The notes under the pieces: model-generated
Database searches by the model: none
What the model saw: the letters and a program-made list of their open reading frames with translations, nothing else
What the model was told of the DNA's origin: nothing
From: Phylloscopus collybita
Lineage: Eukaryota > Chordata > Aves > Passeriformes > Phylloscopidae
Reading direction: 5' to 3'
DNA length: 64,000 nucleotides
Assembly (NCBI GenBank): GCA_027886175.1
Contig: JAJNNQ010000137.1
Span: 5,832,001 to 5,896,000, forward strand
Part shown: piece by piece, positions 13,101-25,600 of the stretch
Position numbering within the stretch: position 1 is the stretch's first letter
Layout: the number at the start of each line of letters is the position of its first letter
Program-made: the position numbers and the translations under genes

Positions 13101-13601
13101 TTAGGCAAACCTTATAGGTAATTTTCCAAATTACCTTCAAAATTTCAATTCCCTAGTGACACATAATTCAGAAGAGTTGTTTAGTCTGAAGATCTTCTGC
13201 ACGTCTGCTTCTTCCACAATTTTGTTGGGAAGGCATCCTCAGCAGTGGCACACTCAAGTTCAGAGCAGTACCAGGAGATGTAATGAGAAAGGTGGCACAA
13301 GAACCATTCAGGTCCTGAGGATTTATCCCAAACAGCCTACAGCTGTGCAACTGCATGTTAAATATATTTGAGTATTTGTCTGAGAGACTGTATCACAAAT
13401 ATATAGTTTAAAGTTTCACCATATCTAGGATTTACAAAATCTGCCAAAGAAATCAGCGCCGTAATAAATAGAATAGAATTACAGAATCATTGAGGTGGGA
13501 AAAGACCTCCAAGATCATCCAGTCCAATCATTAACCTAACAAACTGATTTTGGAGTATCACATTATAGGCATGCAAACCCCTTCCCAAACACCCTGAACT
13601 G

Positions 13602-13639
<38 letters not shown>

Positions 13640-16600
13640 ACACTTTTCTTGTTGACAGACACACACCTGCCTTCTACAGGCTTGATTTGAGTGGCACAGT
13701 GGATAAAGGTGCCATGAGTAAGGGTGTGATGGTAGTGTTCATCCACACAAAATATCCTTAAGTGGTTGAAGTTAGTGTTACAGAGCTCAAGTCATTCAAA
13801 ACCCAGCAGTGGCACCCAAGCCTTGCCCTTCACCTACCCAAGGGAGAGATGGTGAGTCCCAGCTATCTCCTCATGCCTGCTCCTCATGACAACGCTGCTA
13901 AAGAACACTGGGATCCCTCCACCTAAAAGTCTTTCCTGTGGGAGCGAGTGTGTTGCATGGAAAGAAAGACAAGGAATCAAAGAATAGTGGGAGAGGTCTG
14001 GCAGAGGGGAGTATTGGGTTTGGGACGGAGTGACTTAACCTCCAGTTACTGGGATTTTTCAGCCAAGACTAACACTCGTGCTGAAGTGTGGAAAAGTCCC
14101 TGTCAGCACTGTTAAAGCATCGTGTTGGGTGAAGTGGTGGGGGCATGGCAGTGCTGAGTTAAACCACCTTTGCCTGCTGCAAGAACAGCACTTTAGGGGT
14201 ACAGAATTGGGGTCCCAAGCATTGGAAGTAATGGAGATGTGCTGGGATTTCACCCTAGGACCTCATATGAATCAGCAAGATGCATAGGACCTGGATAGAT
14301 AGAGAAAGAAATTGTTGTGGCTGTTGTTACCTTGCTGAATGCTGGGTCAGCATTTGCCACAGGAACTGTAATGTTTGTAGCACAACTCTCCAGTTAATTC
14401 AAAATATTAGAGATGGGAATTTCTTTGGGGTACGAAGCACTGCCTACAGGAAGCCTTTGCCAGGCTACTCCCACCCCAAGGTGTCTCAGCACTGTTTTTC
14501 TTCCTCATTTCACTCCCCATTTCACTAAAAGCAGACTTTCTCTTTGGGCTCCTTAGATGCAGCTAGTCAAGGGAAATCATCTTTCCCAACAGTCTTCAGA
14601 GAGGAATGGGCACTTCCTAGAGGAGATATCTTGCCTACCTTAGACACTTCCCTTCCGTGGACCACCTCTGGGGACTCCTGCCTAGATAGCTATCTCAGAC
14701 TGGGATGGATCTCACCATGAGTCCCATCAAATGGCATCTGAATGGCACTGACTTCCCAGGGCAGGCTGCAAGGGCAGGATACAGATAATTTTCTTGTAGT
14801 TTGGAGAAATTTGCCCTGGAAATAGACCCAAATCCATGTCCATGGGCACTTGGGGGGAGCTTTTAAAAGAGCTTTGTTCTGAGCTGCATCAAACCACTGC
14901 TTGGTGTGAAGGTATCTGAACTGCTGGTGGCTCTCACCTGCAGTGGGTGTTGCTGGCATGCATTTCAAAAGCCCACACTTTCCATTCAAACTCACAGCCC
15001 TTGCACCCCTGCTTTGGCTGGGGGTGGTTTTACAGGATGCAGGGTCATTTATGGGGCACTTGAGAACTGGTGAAAAGAGCCTCAGCCATGGAGGTGCCTG
15101 AAGAGAGGTCCCTGGCCCCAAAACCACACCTAGAGCTTGTCCTGAGGCATTGCTTTCCCTGGCATTTGGAGCCCTGAAGCCTGAGATGCTGCTGAGAGAG
15201 GATGGAAACAAAGATACCAAGTGACAGTCACAGCAAGTCACCTCTGCCAGGATTGGAAATGGGGATGGGAATATGTCCTCATGATCACTGCCAGTGCCCA
15301 GGAAGGGATCAGCACCTTGTTCCCTATACTTGTGAAGGAAAAAAGTCAATGGTTTAGTGAGTATAGAAATCATATTAATCAAGAAGACAAGAAAGGGGGG
15401 GAAAAAAAGGTGTAGGGTATGAGCCAGACTGCCTACCACAGGCACCTCACTCGTGCCAAGTGAGCAGATAAGTCAGTCCTGACAGTAAATCCCTGAATTC
15501 CCTGCCCAGGCAGTGGGAGACAGAAGGTCTCCAGGAAGAGAAAAATAAATCAAGAGGGTACGACCTCACTCTGGGGCATCTCCAAGTTCCTTTCCTCTGC
15601 TCACTGACCAGGCAGTCAGCAAGGGAGACAGCCAAGAGCCAGCCCGCTGCTTCTCCCCGGCGCTGGGCCGGGGGACGCCGCTCCCGCCTGCTTCCTTTGA
15701 ACGCGTTCCTCCATTCGCCCTGGATGCCGCAGGAATGCGGCGGTGAATTGGGAGGGGAGCTGCAGGGAAGTCTTGGGCTAAGCTGTTTAGCAGGAGCAGC
15801 CGAAGTCCTGAGCTCGGTGCTCAGCCCCCCTGCCCCATCCCCGGTGCCTGCTGCATTCCCGGGAGCTTCCCGGCCTCTGCAGCGCTCCCGGCACTGTGCA
15901 GCTGCCCGGATGGGTCAGGGCTGGGGAAGCAGAGGGGCTTGGAGCCCTCGCAGGGGTTTATTAGCCCCCGTGCAACTCTGCCAGCCTCTTTGCTGAGACT
16001 CACGCCACTCTCCTCGGACCCTCCCCACCAAAACTTCTCCGGGTGGCCGGTGGAGTAAGGAACCGTGGGGCGGCACATGCAGTGTACGAAAGCAGAAACA
16101 GCAGCCAGGACAGCACCGCTGGCTCTCCACCCCTGTCACAGGGGATGTAGAGAGCCCATTGCAAGGACAGCGAGCTCACAGGCTCTGCAGCACAGCTGTT
16201 TGCACGGCAGAAACACAACCCAAGCAAATGCAGCCTCTGCCTTTGCTCCTTACAGGCACCATGCGTGGCTGGTGGATATTCCCAGTACATCTCTGTCCTG
16301 CTCCTGCTCAGGGGCACACAGTGCAGGTCTGGGTTAAGCTGCTCAGTTATTGGTAAATGATCCTGAATGTTAAAATGCACTACCCAGCTGAGCTTAAAGG
16401 AAAATGTTTTGGGGAAGGACATCTTTTCTCCACGGTTTTAACAAGCAAATGTGTGTTTAAGTCTACCTTACAAGACAGGCTGCTTCAGAGATTTCTGCAT
16501 TTTGCTCTGCCTGGATGCTGAAAATGTCCAAATTACAGTCACTTCTTTTTTATTTTTTTGTCTCAGAGCAGATTGCAGTTTCAGCAGGGCTTCAAAAGTC

Positions 16601-19600
16601 TCTGTGAGAGGTTCTTTTTTTTCCCCAATAATATGTATAGAACCTTCCCATTACCACATCTACTAAAGTTACCAAACTTGCTATCCACTTTAATTTTCAA
16701 CTCAGCTTTTTCCCACCTAGTATTACTATTGTTACAATAAAACCAATTAGGTCTGATATGCCTAAAACTACTTTGCTAATATACCTTATCCCAAGTGTTT
16801 TGTTCTCTGACTGAAAGTTGCCATGTGATCATAGCTCCATCTAAACTTGTTCTACTTGGCTTGTATTTCAATAGGATTAGATCACCATTCCCCCCACACA
16901 TACACACAGAGAACTAATTAAATACCAAGGAAAGGATAAAACCAGCAAGACCCAAAATCAAAGTGTATTGTATCCTTCCTTCTCACTGGTGGGAACTCAG
17001 GGAAAGGAGAAACTGCTGATCAGAGCAGGGCAGCATCTTATGATTTGCTCCTACTTATTGAGATTTTTGAATGAACTGACCTTTACCTTGTGTTACAACA
17101 GCTCTTAGAAACCTCCCTTATTTTAGTGGTCCTGTCAAGTAGAGGGCATACATTTTATAGTACAGCAGCAGTGAGGGAAGCACAGTATATCCAAATATAC
17201 CATCCCCAGATGCAGCTGAGGCTGAGAACCAGCATCAGATGGTGAAGAAAAATACTTTACCAGTATTAATTTGCATGAGAGCAACATTGGTTTAAAGTAG
17301 CACTATACCTGGTTTAGGGTCTTTACATTAAGTATGATTTACTTCAGTCTAATATATTACAACTTGTAGAGTTCCCTGGGGGTCCTGACAGAAGTGACTG
17401 ACGTTTTGGTGTGGTAGGTTTACTTAAAAATGGATGTAAGGGGTAAAAAGAACAGGTGGGAGACATGGACTCTGGGAGAACAGGGGACACATGGACAAAA
17501 GTTTGATTAAGGCCTTAAGGAATTCAGAACCTCCTGGGGTAAGACCATGCCAGACCTCTCTGTACCCCTCAGCAGGTTCACAGTGCAAATGTTCAGAGCC
17601 CACATCCTCTGTCACTGAGGAGGGAAGAACTGGGATCAGTTAATATATAATAAAATAAATGTTATGTATAAAATGAAGAGATCCTTTGTTTCTCTGTCAC
17701 CTATAAGTCAAGAGAGAAGCCAAGCAAATCCCAGCAGGTTGTGGGTGGGTATTGGCAAATGGCCACAGCGTGACTGCAATGCACTAAATGCTGCCTCTCT
17801 AAAAAGCAAAGAAATGGATATTTACTGTAATTGGAGGCCATGTCTCCTCCCCAGAAAATATATCATACCCTGGGGCATTTGTATGCACAGGGGGAGAACC
17901 CATGCTGAGAAAGGCAAATGTTTAAAGTTAATGCAACATCTATAAAAGTCAAGTTCCTCTATAAATCCCTCCGCTCTGGATGTGTTGGCTTCATGCTGCA
18001 CACAAGCTGCTGTAGCTCAGCTGCCTTTACAAACAGATAGGATTTCCTTGGCTGAAGGCTCAGCTGGAAGCCCTGAGCATACCCTGCTGCTGTGCACAGC
18101 TTCTGGGTTTCAAAGACAAATTGCAGGTGCCCGGGGGCAACCTGCTGCCCTACAGTGCCACTGGGGATGGGGGAATGTTCACATCTCTCCTGAGCATCCA
18201 TAGGAACTTCTGGAAATATTTCACTTTATTTTCCATGTCTATTTGGATACAGAAAAGGCCACACTCAGACTTGTATTTATCTATGTTTGGTGGGTCCCTT
18301 GTGGTAGTCTTTGCATCACCCTGCTAAAATATGTAACCTCAGTCCTGGGTAGGAAACATTGGCTTTCTGATTTTTTTTATACAGTCTTTACAGAGACAGA
18401 AATTCCTCTGGAGGATGAGTCAGAGGAACTAATTTAGAGCAGGGAATCAGGCACTAAAACTGAGTTGAATAGTAGGAAACAACTCCAACTCGGTGCTTAC
18501 GCACACGGTGGAGACGCCCCTGTCACGGCAGGAGCAGGACAAGAGGCTCTAATGAAGCCTTTCCCTGCAAGCAGTAAGGGATTTGTGAAACCTGCATGGA
18601 AATGACGACAGCAGCATTGAAGTCAGGCTGGGTGAAACACATGGGCTTGACAAAGGGCATCTGTATCTCCTCCTGAGCTGCTCTGCAAGCCCAGAGCAGA
18701 GGAGACGGCAGCAAGGAGCGGTGTGCTGTGCCCTGTGCCAGCAGCCTCGGGAGAGGTGACGGAGCCAGAGGGGCTGAGGACCAGGTCCAGCCCTCATTCA
18801 AGCACAGAAGTGCCACAGGTTGCCACAGTGTAAAGTAGAAAAGCCTTGGTGAGGTTGAAGAAGCAAAGACAAAGGGAAGGAAAAACAAACATCTGCAATC
18901 TGCAGGCGCTCTCTGACTAATGTCAGTGCTGAGAAAGGGACCAAATGCCTGAGAGACTAATCAGCAGCTCTGAACAACAAGCTCCAAGCACAACATCTGG
19001 CTGACGGGAGCTCACTGCTACTCACAGATATTCCTGTCCCACCAGGCAGCCCAGAGCAGCCTGTCCACAGCTCTGGCTGCTGCGTGGGCTGTAAATCCTG
19101 AAAGGGCCCCAGACCACCCTGGGTGAGATAAATGGGCAACAGGCTACTCTGAACATGGCAGGATTGGCAAATAGGCAGTTTTCAAGGTGGAAAGATGTGG
19201 TTATTTAGGGGACCACCCTCCTGCATGCATGTGCTCAGATGGCCCTAAACATTTGGGGCATTAATGACTGTTTCTATAGGAGACAAAAGCAGTTTTCACT
19301 CTAGTACAATCCCTCAGATCAGGTTCTATTCCTGGGCCAGTATTTCAACTCTCAGCAGAAATACAGGGTCAGGGAAACGCAAGGTCATATTTGAAATGTT
19401 GTATTTAGCGGCCAAAATCTCTCCCTGCTGCTTTGCTGCCTTTCATAGAGAGACAGAAGCATCAGAAACTCCCACCATGTGCTGCACAACTTAGTGCCTT
19501 ATTCAGGGAAAAGCTTTTCACACAGGGCTGGCTACAATGCCCGTGGAAAATAAGGTCATAAGGGAAGCATGAGTCAGGCCTCCCCATACACACAAGCCTG

Positions 19601-22600
19601 GAGCACTCTCTCCAGCCTGATTTCAGGAGGAGGATTGCAGCCCCAGTTTCACAGGACAAAACACTCACAGGGCTGGTGGATGCCCTGTGGTGAACTCTTC
19701 CCTGCAAGCATCTAAATTACAGAGCACACACCCCACTGCTGGTTAATGTTGCAGTGGTGGCTCTCAACTGTTTAATCCTGTGTTAATAATTGTGCTGGAG
19801 AGAGATAATTACATAGCAAATGCCACACCACTGCACAGTGAGCACATGGGGATACCTTTGAGCTACAGTTCAATCATGCACTACCTTGGGGTTTGGCTCT
19901 TTCGTGAATAACTGCACTGAGGTCTGAGAAATCTCATATTACCCTGCTGTTATATCTTTTTACCTGTAAGATCAGTTATTGTTCCTGGTCAAATACTTAG
20001 GGATAGGCAGCAAATGCACCCCCCTGTGAGTCTGTACTACTGTTTGTGTATGCACTGGCTTTAAACGTGATTATGAAATCAATTTTCCCTATCAGTCCAA
20101 AATTCTTCTGTGGAATTTGTTATGCTCTTCCCATATTTCTCTGACACAGAAGTTATCTGTACTTTCACCAGCTTTGTGTTGCATCACTTTAGCAATAGCA
20201 AGGGCCAGGGAAGGGATAGCCTTGAAGAGCAGATGATCTGGATTTCTTCACACCCCTCCTGCAGTAGCAATCACAGTACCCACACCAGTCACCATCCACA
20301 CAACTCCACAAAAATTGGAAAACCCACACCGAGGAACTCAAGGCCTGGGCTCCACTCTAGTCCCATAATTAGGACACTTGCCCTGTCTTTTGGCAATGAT
20401 AATGTTGGAAGTACAAAATCTCTATCATTCTGAGCTGTGTTATCTGAACAGCTTGTTCTCATTAAGCAGAACGTGCACTTCACACCTCATCAAAGAGGGC
20501 ACATGAAATGCTCTTCCTAATCAGAGGAATGGGACTGGAGGTCTCCACTACAGTGAGGGCAACAATCAATTAGGGAAGAGTAGGTCCAGTAAATAGCTTC
20601 CCTGTGCTCTGATTCCCTGTCTCCAGAAATGGGGATTACAGAACAGCTGTGATTTACAGAATTTCTGAGTCATTATAATCTAATCCAGAAAGGTCTGTCT
20701 TCAAAGCCTGAATAGAGTGTATGAGATAGGAGCACTAGCAGAGCCTGGGCTCATTGGCAAATACTTCACTTGTGTGCAGAATGGCCACAGTGCTTCTCTG
20801 TGCAAATTCAGAGTATGAGCCCAGAAACCAGGTTTTTCCTTAGGCACTGGTAGGCACTGCCCATAACTTCAGCCTTGTCTCCTGCAATCTGGAAACAACG
20901 TGTTCAGTAAGGACCCTGGACAAATTGCCCATCACTGGGCCATGTGACTGATTGAACTTTCAGTATTGAGGGATTTAGTCAATACAAATTTGCAATATAA
21001 TAATTATATCTTTCTGTGTCACTGATCAAGGCATTTAAGTCCACATTATCCAAGAAGGGGAAAATACTGGCTTTGTGAACATGGCTTAGATATGGCTCAG
21101 ATACATGAGCAACGTCCATGGTCCCAAGACCAAGGTTTTAAGTGTGATCAAAGGGACAACTTATAGCAACTGCCTTTATTGGGCCATGGAAAACAAAACA
21201 AGCCATTCCTTAGGCATTATTCACCAACAAAATGGGTGTAAGTGGTTAGGCAACAACATGGTAATGGTCATTCCTCTTATTATGCTGGACCTAGGGGCCA
21301 GTAAATGAGCAGAAAAGGCAGCAGAAGAATACACAAGGTCTTTATAGGAATGGAAGAAAACCTATTCTCACTCATGACCTAGGTCAGAAATTAATGGGAA
21401 TGTGAGCTAATCTGGAAGAGCACAGCAAGAGCATGGCACCAAGCCTCTGGAGGGAATGGTAAAGACCCTTTTCTGCAGGTATTTGAGCCATCCCTTCATC
21501 AGCCAGATGTGGTTTAGGGTTAGTACATGTAAAGTGCAACACAAAGGCAGCTGATAAGACTGGATGACCAATTTGTTTAATCTGAGCCCCATCCAGATGA
21601 TCTCTATCTCTCAGTCCTGCCTTGCTCTGTTTAATCCTGTTAATAAGTACATCCCTGTACTGGCATACAGCACCTACACTTCTCGTGGCAGTCAGTGTTA
21701 TTGAAAGCCAATCAAACTGATGATCTATCCTGCTCCCTCCAGATATTTGTGAGGCATTTCAAGTGAAGAAATACAAAACCAAAAAAAATCCTAAGACATT
21801 GCATAATTCCAAATGTTTTTCCTTCCACATTCTCCTCACCCTAGAGACTCTGCCACTTAGTAACATTTCTTTATTTAATCCCTTCCTAAAATACCCTTTT
21901 ACCATTGAGAACTTTGCAACTGTTTGGGAGTGGGCCGAGTTGTTTGCTGTTTTGATGGAAAGAGAGAAACTAAATTATTTCCTGGCTGAGATTTATGCGT
22001 TAAGATTTACTTGCAGCCAGATTCTTTTTAGCCAAGTTATAAAATCTGAAGATAATTCCAGCTCTCATCATCGGTGATTTTATGAAGCAATTCAGGCTAT
22101 GTGCAGGAATAAAAGGAAACTCCTCACCATGGAGGTTTTCATGGAAATGAAGAGACACATTCCTGCACAGAAGGAAAGGGCAGGAACATATGTCAGTTTA
22201 AACAGAGCTGTCAGAAAGCAGAATCCCAGTTTACTAAAAACTCATGAACATGTTGACAAACCCATGTTTTTTAATGCTTTGGATGCAAATTGAGAGAGAA
22301 GCAGAGGTTGCACTTGTCTGTGGACAAAACAGAGTTTTGCTTCAAATGTCAGGCTTTTGGAAACTTCAGAGCAAATGCCTTGATGCGATACTGTAAAGAT
22401 GCCCCTGATCTCCTGAGATCATTCAGTTCAGTGCTGGTCAACTGGAAGGTGTTATGGTAATTTCTTCTCCCAAAAGGACACAGGAATGCCTCACTAACAT
22501 TGTACTTCTTCAGATCTTCTGTCACATTTGCCATGCCAGACCCTGATGGGCTGACCCATGTCTGAACAGTAAGATGGCCTGAGCAGGTGTCAGGTGGACA

Positions 22601-25600
22601 GGCTTAAAGGAAAGAACAGAGAGGAAGAAGCGACAAGCAACTGAAAGTTCCAGAAACCCACAGTGAGACTTGTGTGCCTAAAACTCAAAGTCTCAGGCAA
22701 GACCCCAGAAAGGCTGGGGCTTTTGGCTGCATCCACATGAGCAAGTCAATTTGAGCAAGAGGAACGTGCCTGTAGACTGAAGCTCTAGATGTGTTTGGGG
22801 TGAGCAAACAAGGTTTGGGAAAGGGTTCAGAAGGTTTGTGAAGGACCAGCTGTGGATCCCTCACGTTCCCATTAGGAGCTGGTGCACACCATACAGGCAT
22901 CTGGAGCAGTCTGGCTGTGTTTCTCCCAGGAGGAATCTGCTCGTGCAGCAAAACCTCTCTGTGAACTGAACCAGTTGTCAAGCAAAATTGCATGTCTCCT
23001 ACTCACCAGACTCATTCCCTGTCATGATGGAGATTGCACTGATTTGACACATCTAGCAAACTAAGACAGCTCTTGCTCCCTCAGGTGCTTTGCATGAGCT
23101 CCCTGGCTTGGGAAGCTTCAAGCAGGAGACCTCACAACCATTGCAAAGCACCTGGTTTCACATTTGCCTCTCATCCTTCCTGATGGGCCAACTCCAGGCT
23201 CTGGAGGTGTTGCACTGGGCTGGTGGAGGCCCCTCACCACTCATTTGAGGACAGGAGGTGGGGATGGAAGTGCAGTGCATCTCTGGGTTTGTGAAATCCA
23301 GTTATAACTCAGAAAGAGCAGCGAGGGGCTCCCCAGAGTCATCTCTTACCACAGCTCATTACATTTCTCTCCTGAAGTTCCTCTAGAAGGCTCAAGCAAA
23401 GAGGAGGCTGGCTGAGCTCTAAAACAAGTTGCCTATTTCCTGCCACTTGATGCACAGCAAATCTTCACTGGTGCTGACATCCATGCTCTCCCAAACTCCT
23501 ACATTTTTTAAGAACAGTTGAACCAACAAGTGCTGGGAGAACACTGAGCCTGTGAAACCACCTTGGCAGTGTTTCAATATCTTCTGGAAAGATCCTAATG
23601 CAACACAGACGTTCATGATATGTTTGCACTTGCAACGAAGTGCTGGCTACAGTTGAGCTTGTCTGTAATGAGCTCTCTCCACAATACCACACATGAAATA
23701 CAGGCAAAGAGACAGGCATATTGGTTTCAGAGCTACATGGGAAGGAAGGCAGATGTCTAGCAGCAAAAGGAACTCAGTAGATACAAGGACACTGCCTCCC
23801 AGCTCTGCTAATCACTGTCCATGCCTTAAAGCCAGGTAAAAATTGTTTAAACACTCTAGTTCTGAAGTGAGTTCCTGAGGTACATCCAGAACAGCTGTGA
23901 GGTTGGAGCTGGACTGAGGTCCAGAGATGTGCAGATCCAGTAAAAAATGTCAAGAAATGTAGCTGACCTTTTGTTTTTGGGGCTGGAGAGTGACAGACCA
24001 GAGAAAATGCTTTGTTAGGGACTCAGGGCTGTGAGTCCAAGACTTGCTTACACGACCAGGCAGCAATTTGAATATGGCAATAGAAAGGTGAACAAAGGTA
24101 ATGTGGCAGCAGCAAAAGAAGCTGCCATCTGTCCAACAGCTCATGACAGCTTAGCTGTGCCTTTTGGAGTCAGTGGTGTCATTGCTGGGAAGGTGTAAAC
24201 TCATGTTTTACATTAATGACTTGAATACTTAAATTTAATGAGGGTTGTTGAAAATGCATGCCACATCCTTTGATTGCTGAGGGAAGAATTCCCAGGTACT
24301 TCAAAGCTTAATTATTCAAAAAACCTTTCAGTCAATTGGAACTGATGCATATGTAACAATAATAAAGCAACAAAAAATTATAGGGATAAGTCAACTTAAA
24401 CATCAGTTGATTCAATTACTGGGCTCAGCCCCCAAAGTTCAGGTGAAAGGAGATCTCACAAGCAGTGTTCCACCTCTACCGCTTCTCAAGTAGGCCAATA
24501 CCCTAAACTAACAAAGCTACTTTCATCCAAAAAATTCTGAATGTGGCTTCATATTTCAAACTCATTTATTACTTTGCTTTCTATGTATAACACGTAGTTT
24601 GTGAGAGCTATACAAAGCCACATAAAAGGGAAGAGGAAAAGGGAGGGGTGCTATAATAAATTCTGCATTACCTGAGAAGATAGGTAAGTGCCTTCTCATG
24701 CCAAACTCCTCTTGGTGTTCAATTGCATCAAGGGGTTATATACAGTTATATTCTCATTGATTCTGAGCTGAGTTTTGAATCGTGGGTGGTGACACGGTGG
24801 TTACAATTGTGGGTTGCCTGAACTTTAAAAATGTGGTTAAATTACAATAAAGTTACAGCAATGGCCGTGACAAAGAAAGTCTGTAGCAACCACAAATGAG
24901 CACTCCTCAATCTTCACCCTGTTTGTCTGCTGTGAGTTTTACCAACAGAGGCATTACAGCCCACAAGTAATTCTCACACAGCATCTGCGAAGCTTGCAGA
25001 AGCTCGGAGGAAGAGGACACAGCTCTGCTCAGCTCTGACAAATTACAATCAACTCACTGTTACAGATTGTCCATGTCTTCCATGGCAATACAGTGCTGTG
25101 GGGCACTTTCACTCCTTATAACTAGCTAGGTCAAGAGCTTCCTGAAGGCTACACCAAAAATCTGTTTCCCTTTTTTATTGGGACCAAAAAAACCCAACCA
25201 CATAGCAGCTGTGAGATGTTATTCCATCATCCCTTCCAACAGCTGCTGGACACTTCTGAGCACAGTCTGCACCAGCAGGACCAGTGTGATGCATCACTGT
25301 GTCCCCAGCTGGTGGCAGGTCAGCAGTGTGCTGCTGATCTCCATCTCCTTCCTGCTCCTTTTCAAACTCCACCGTGTCAGCTGAGTTGAACCAGTCTTCT
25401 GGATGCCTTCCCACTTCCTTAATACTTCAGCAAACAGCACTAAGAGTGTGAAAGGACTCAGTGCACATCTTTGAAAGAACCCAGGCCCGACAAGCTCTTC
25501 TTGGCTGCCACTGCTGCGTCAGGGATCTATTTGCCTTTGTTTTCCCTTTGTTTCTAAAGCTGCTCCATATTGTGTTTTACTGCATTTGATGGGGAACTTT

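Noticed and set aside
14690..15445. 251-codon open frame on the minus strand in CCDC3 intron 2
   Set aside because: It begins with GTG, its first ATG is at about codon 25, it resembles no protein I know, and a frame of this size is not improbable by chance in 64 kb. Adjacent to the intronic CpG island, so worth only a transcript check.
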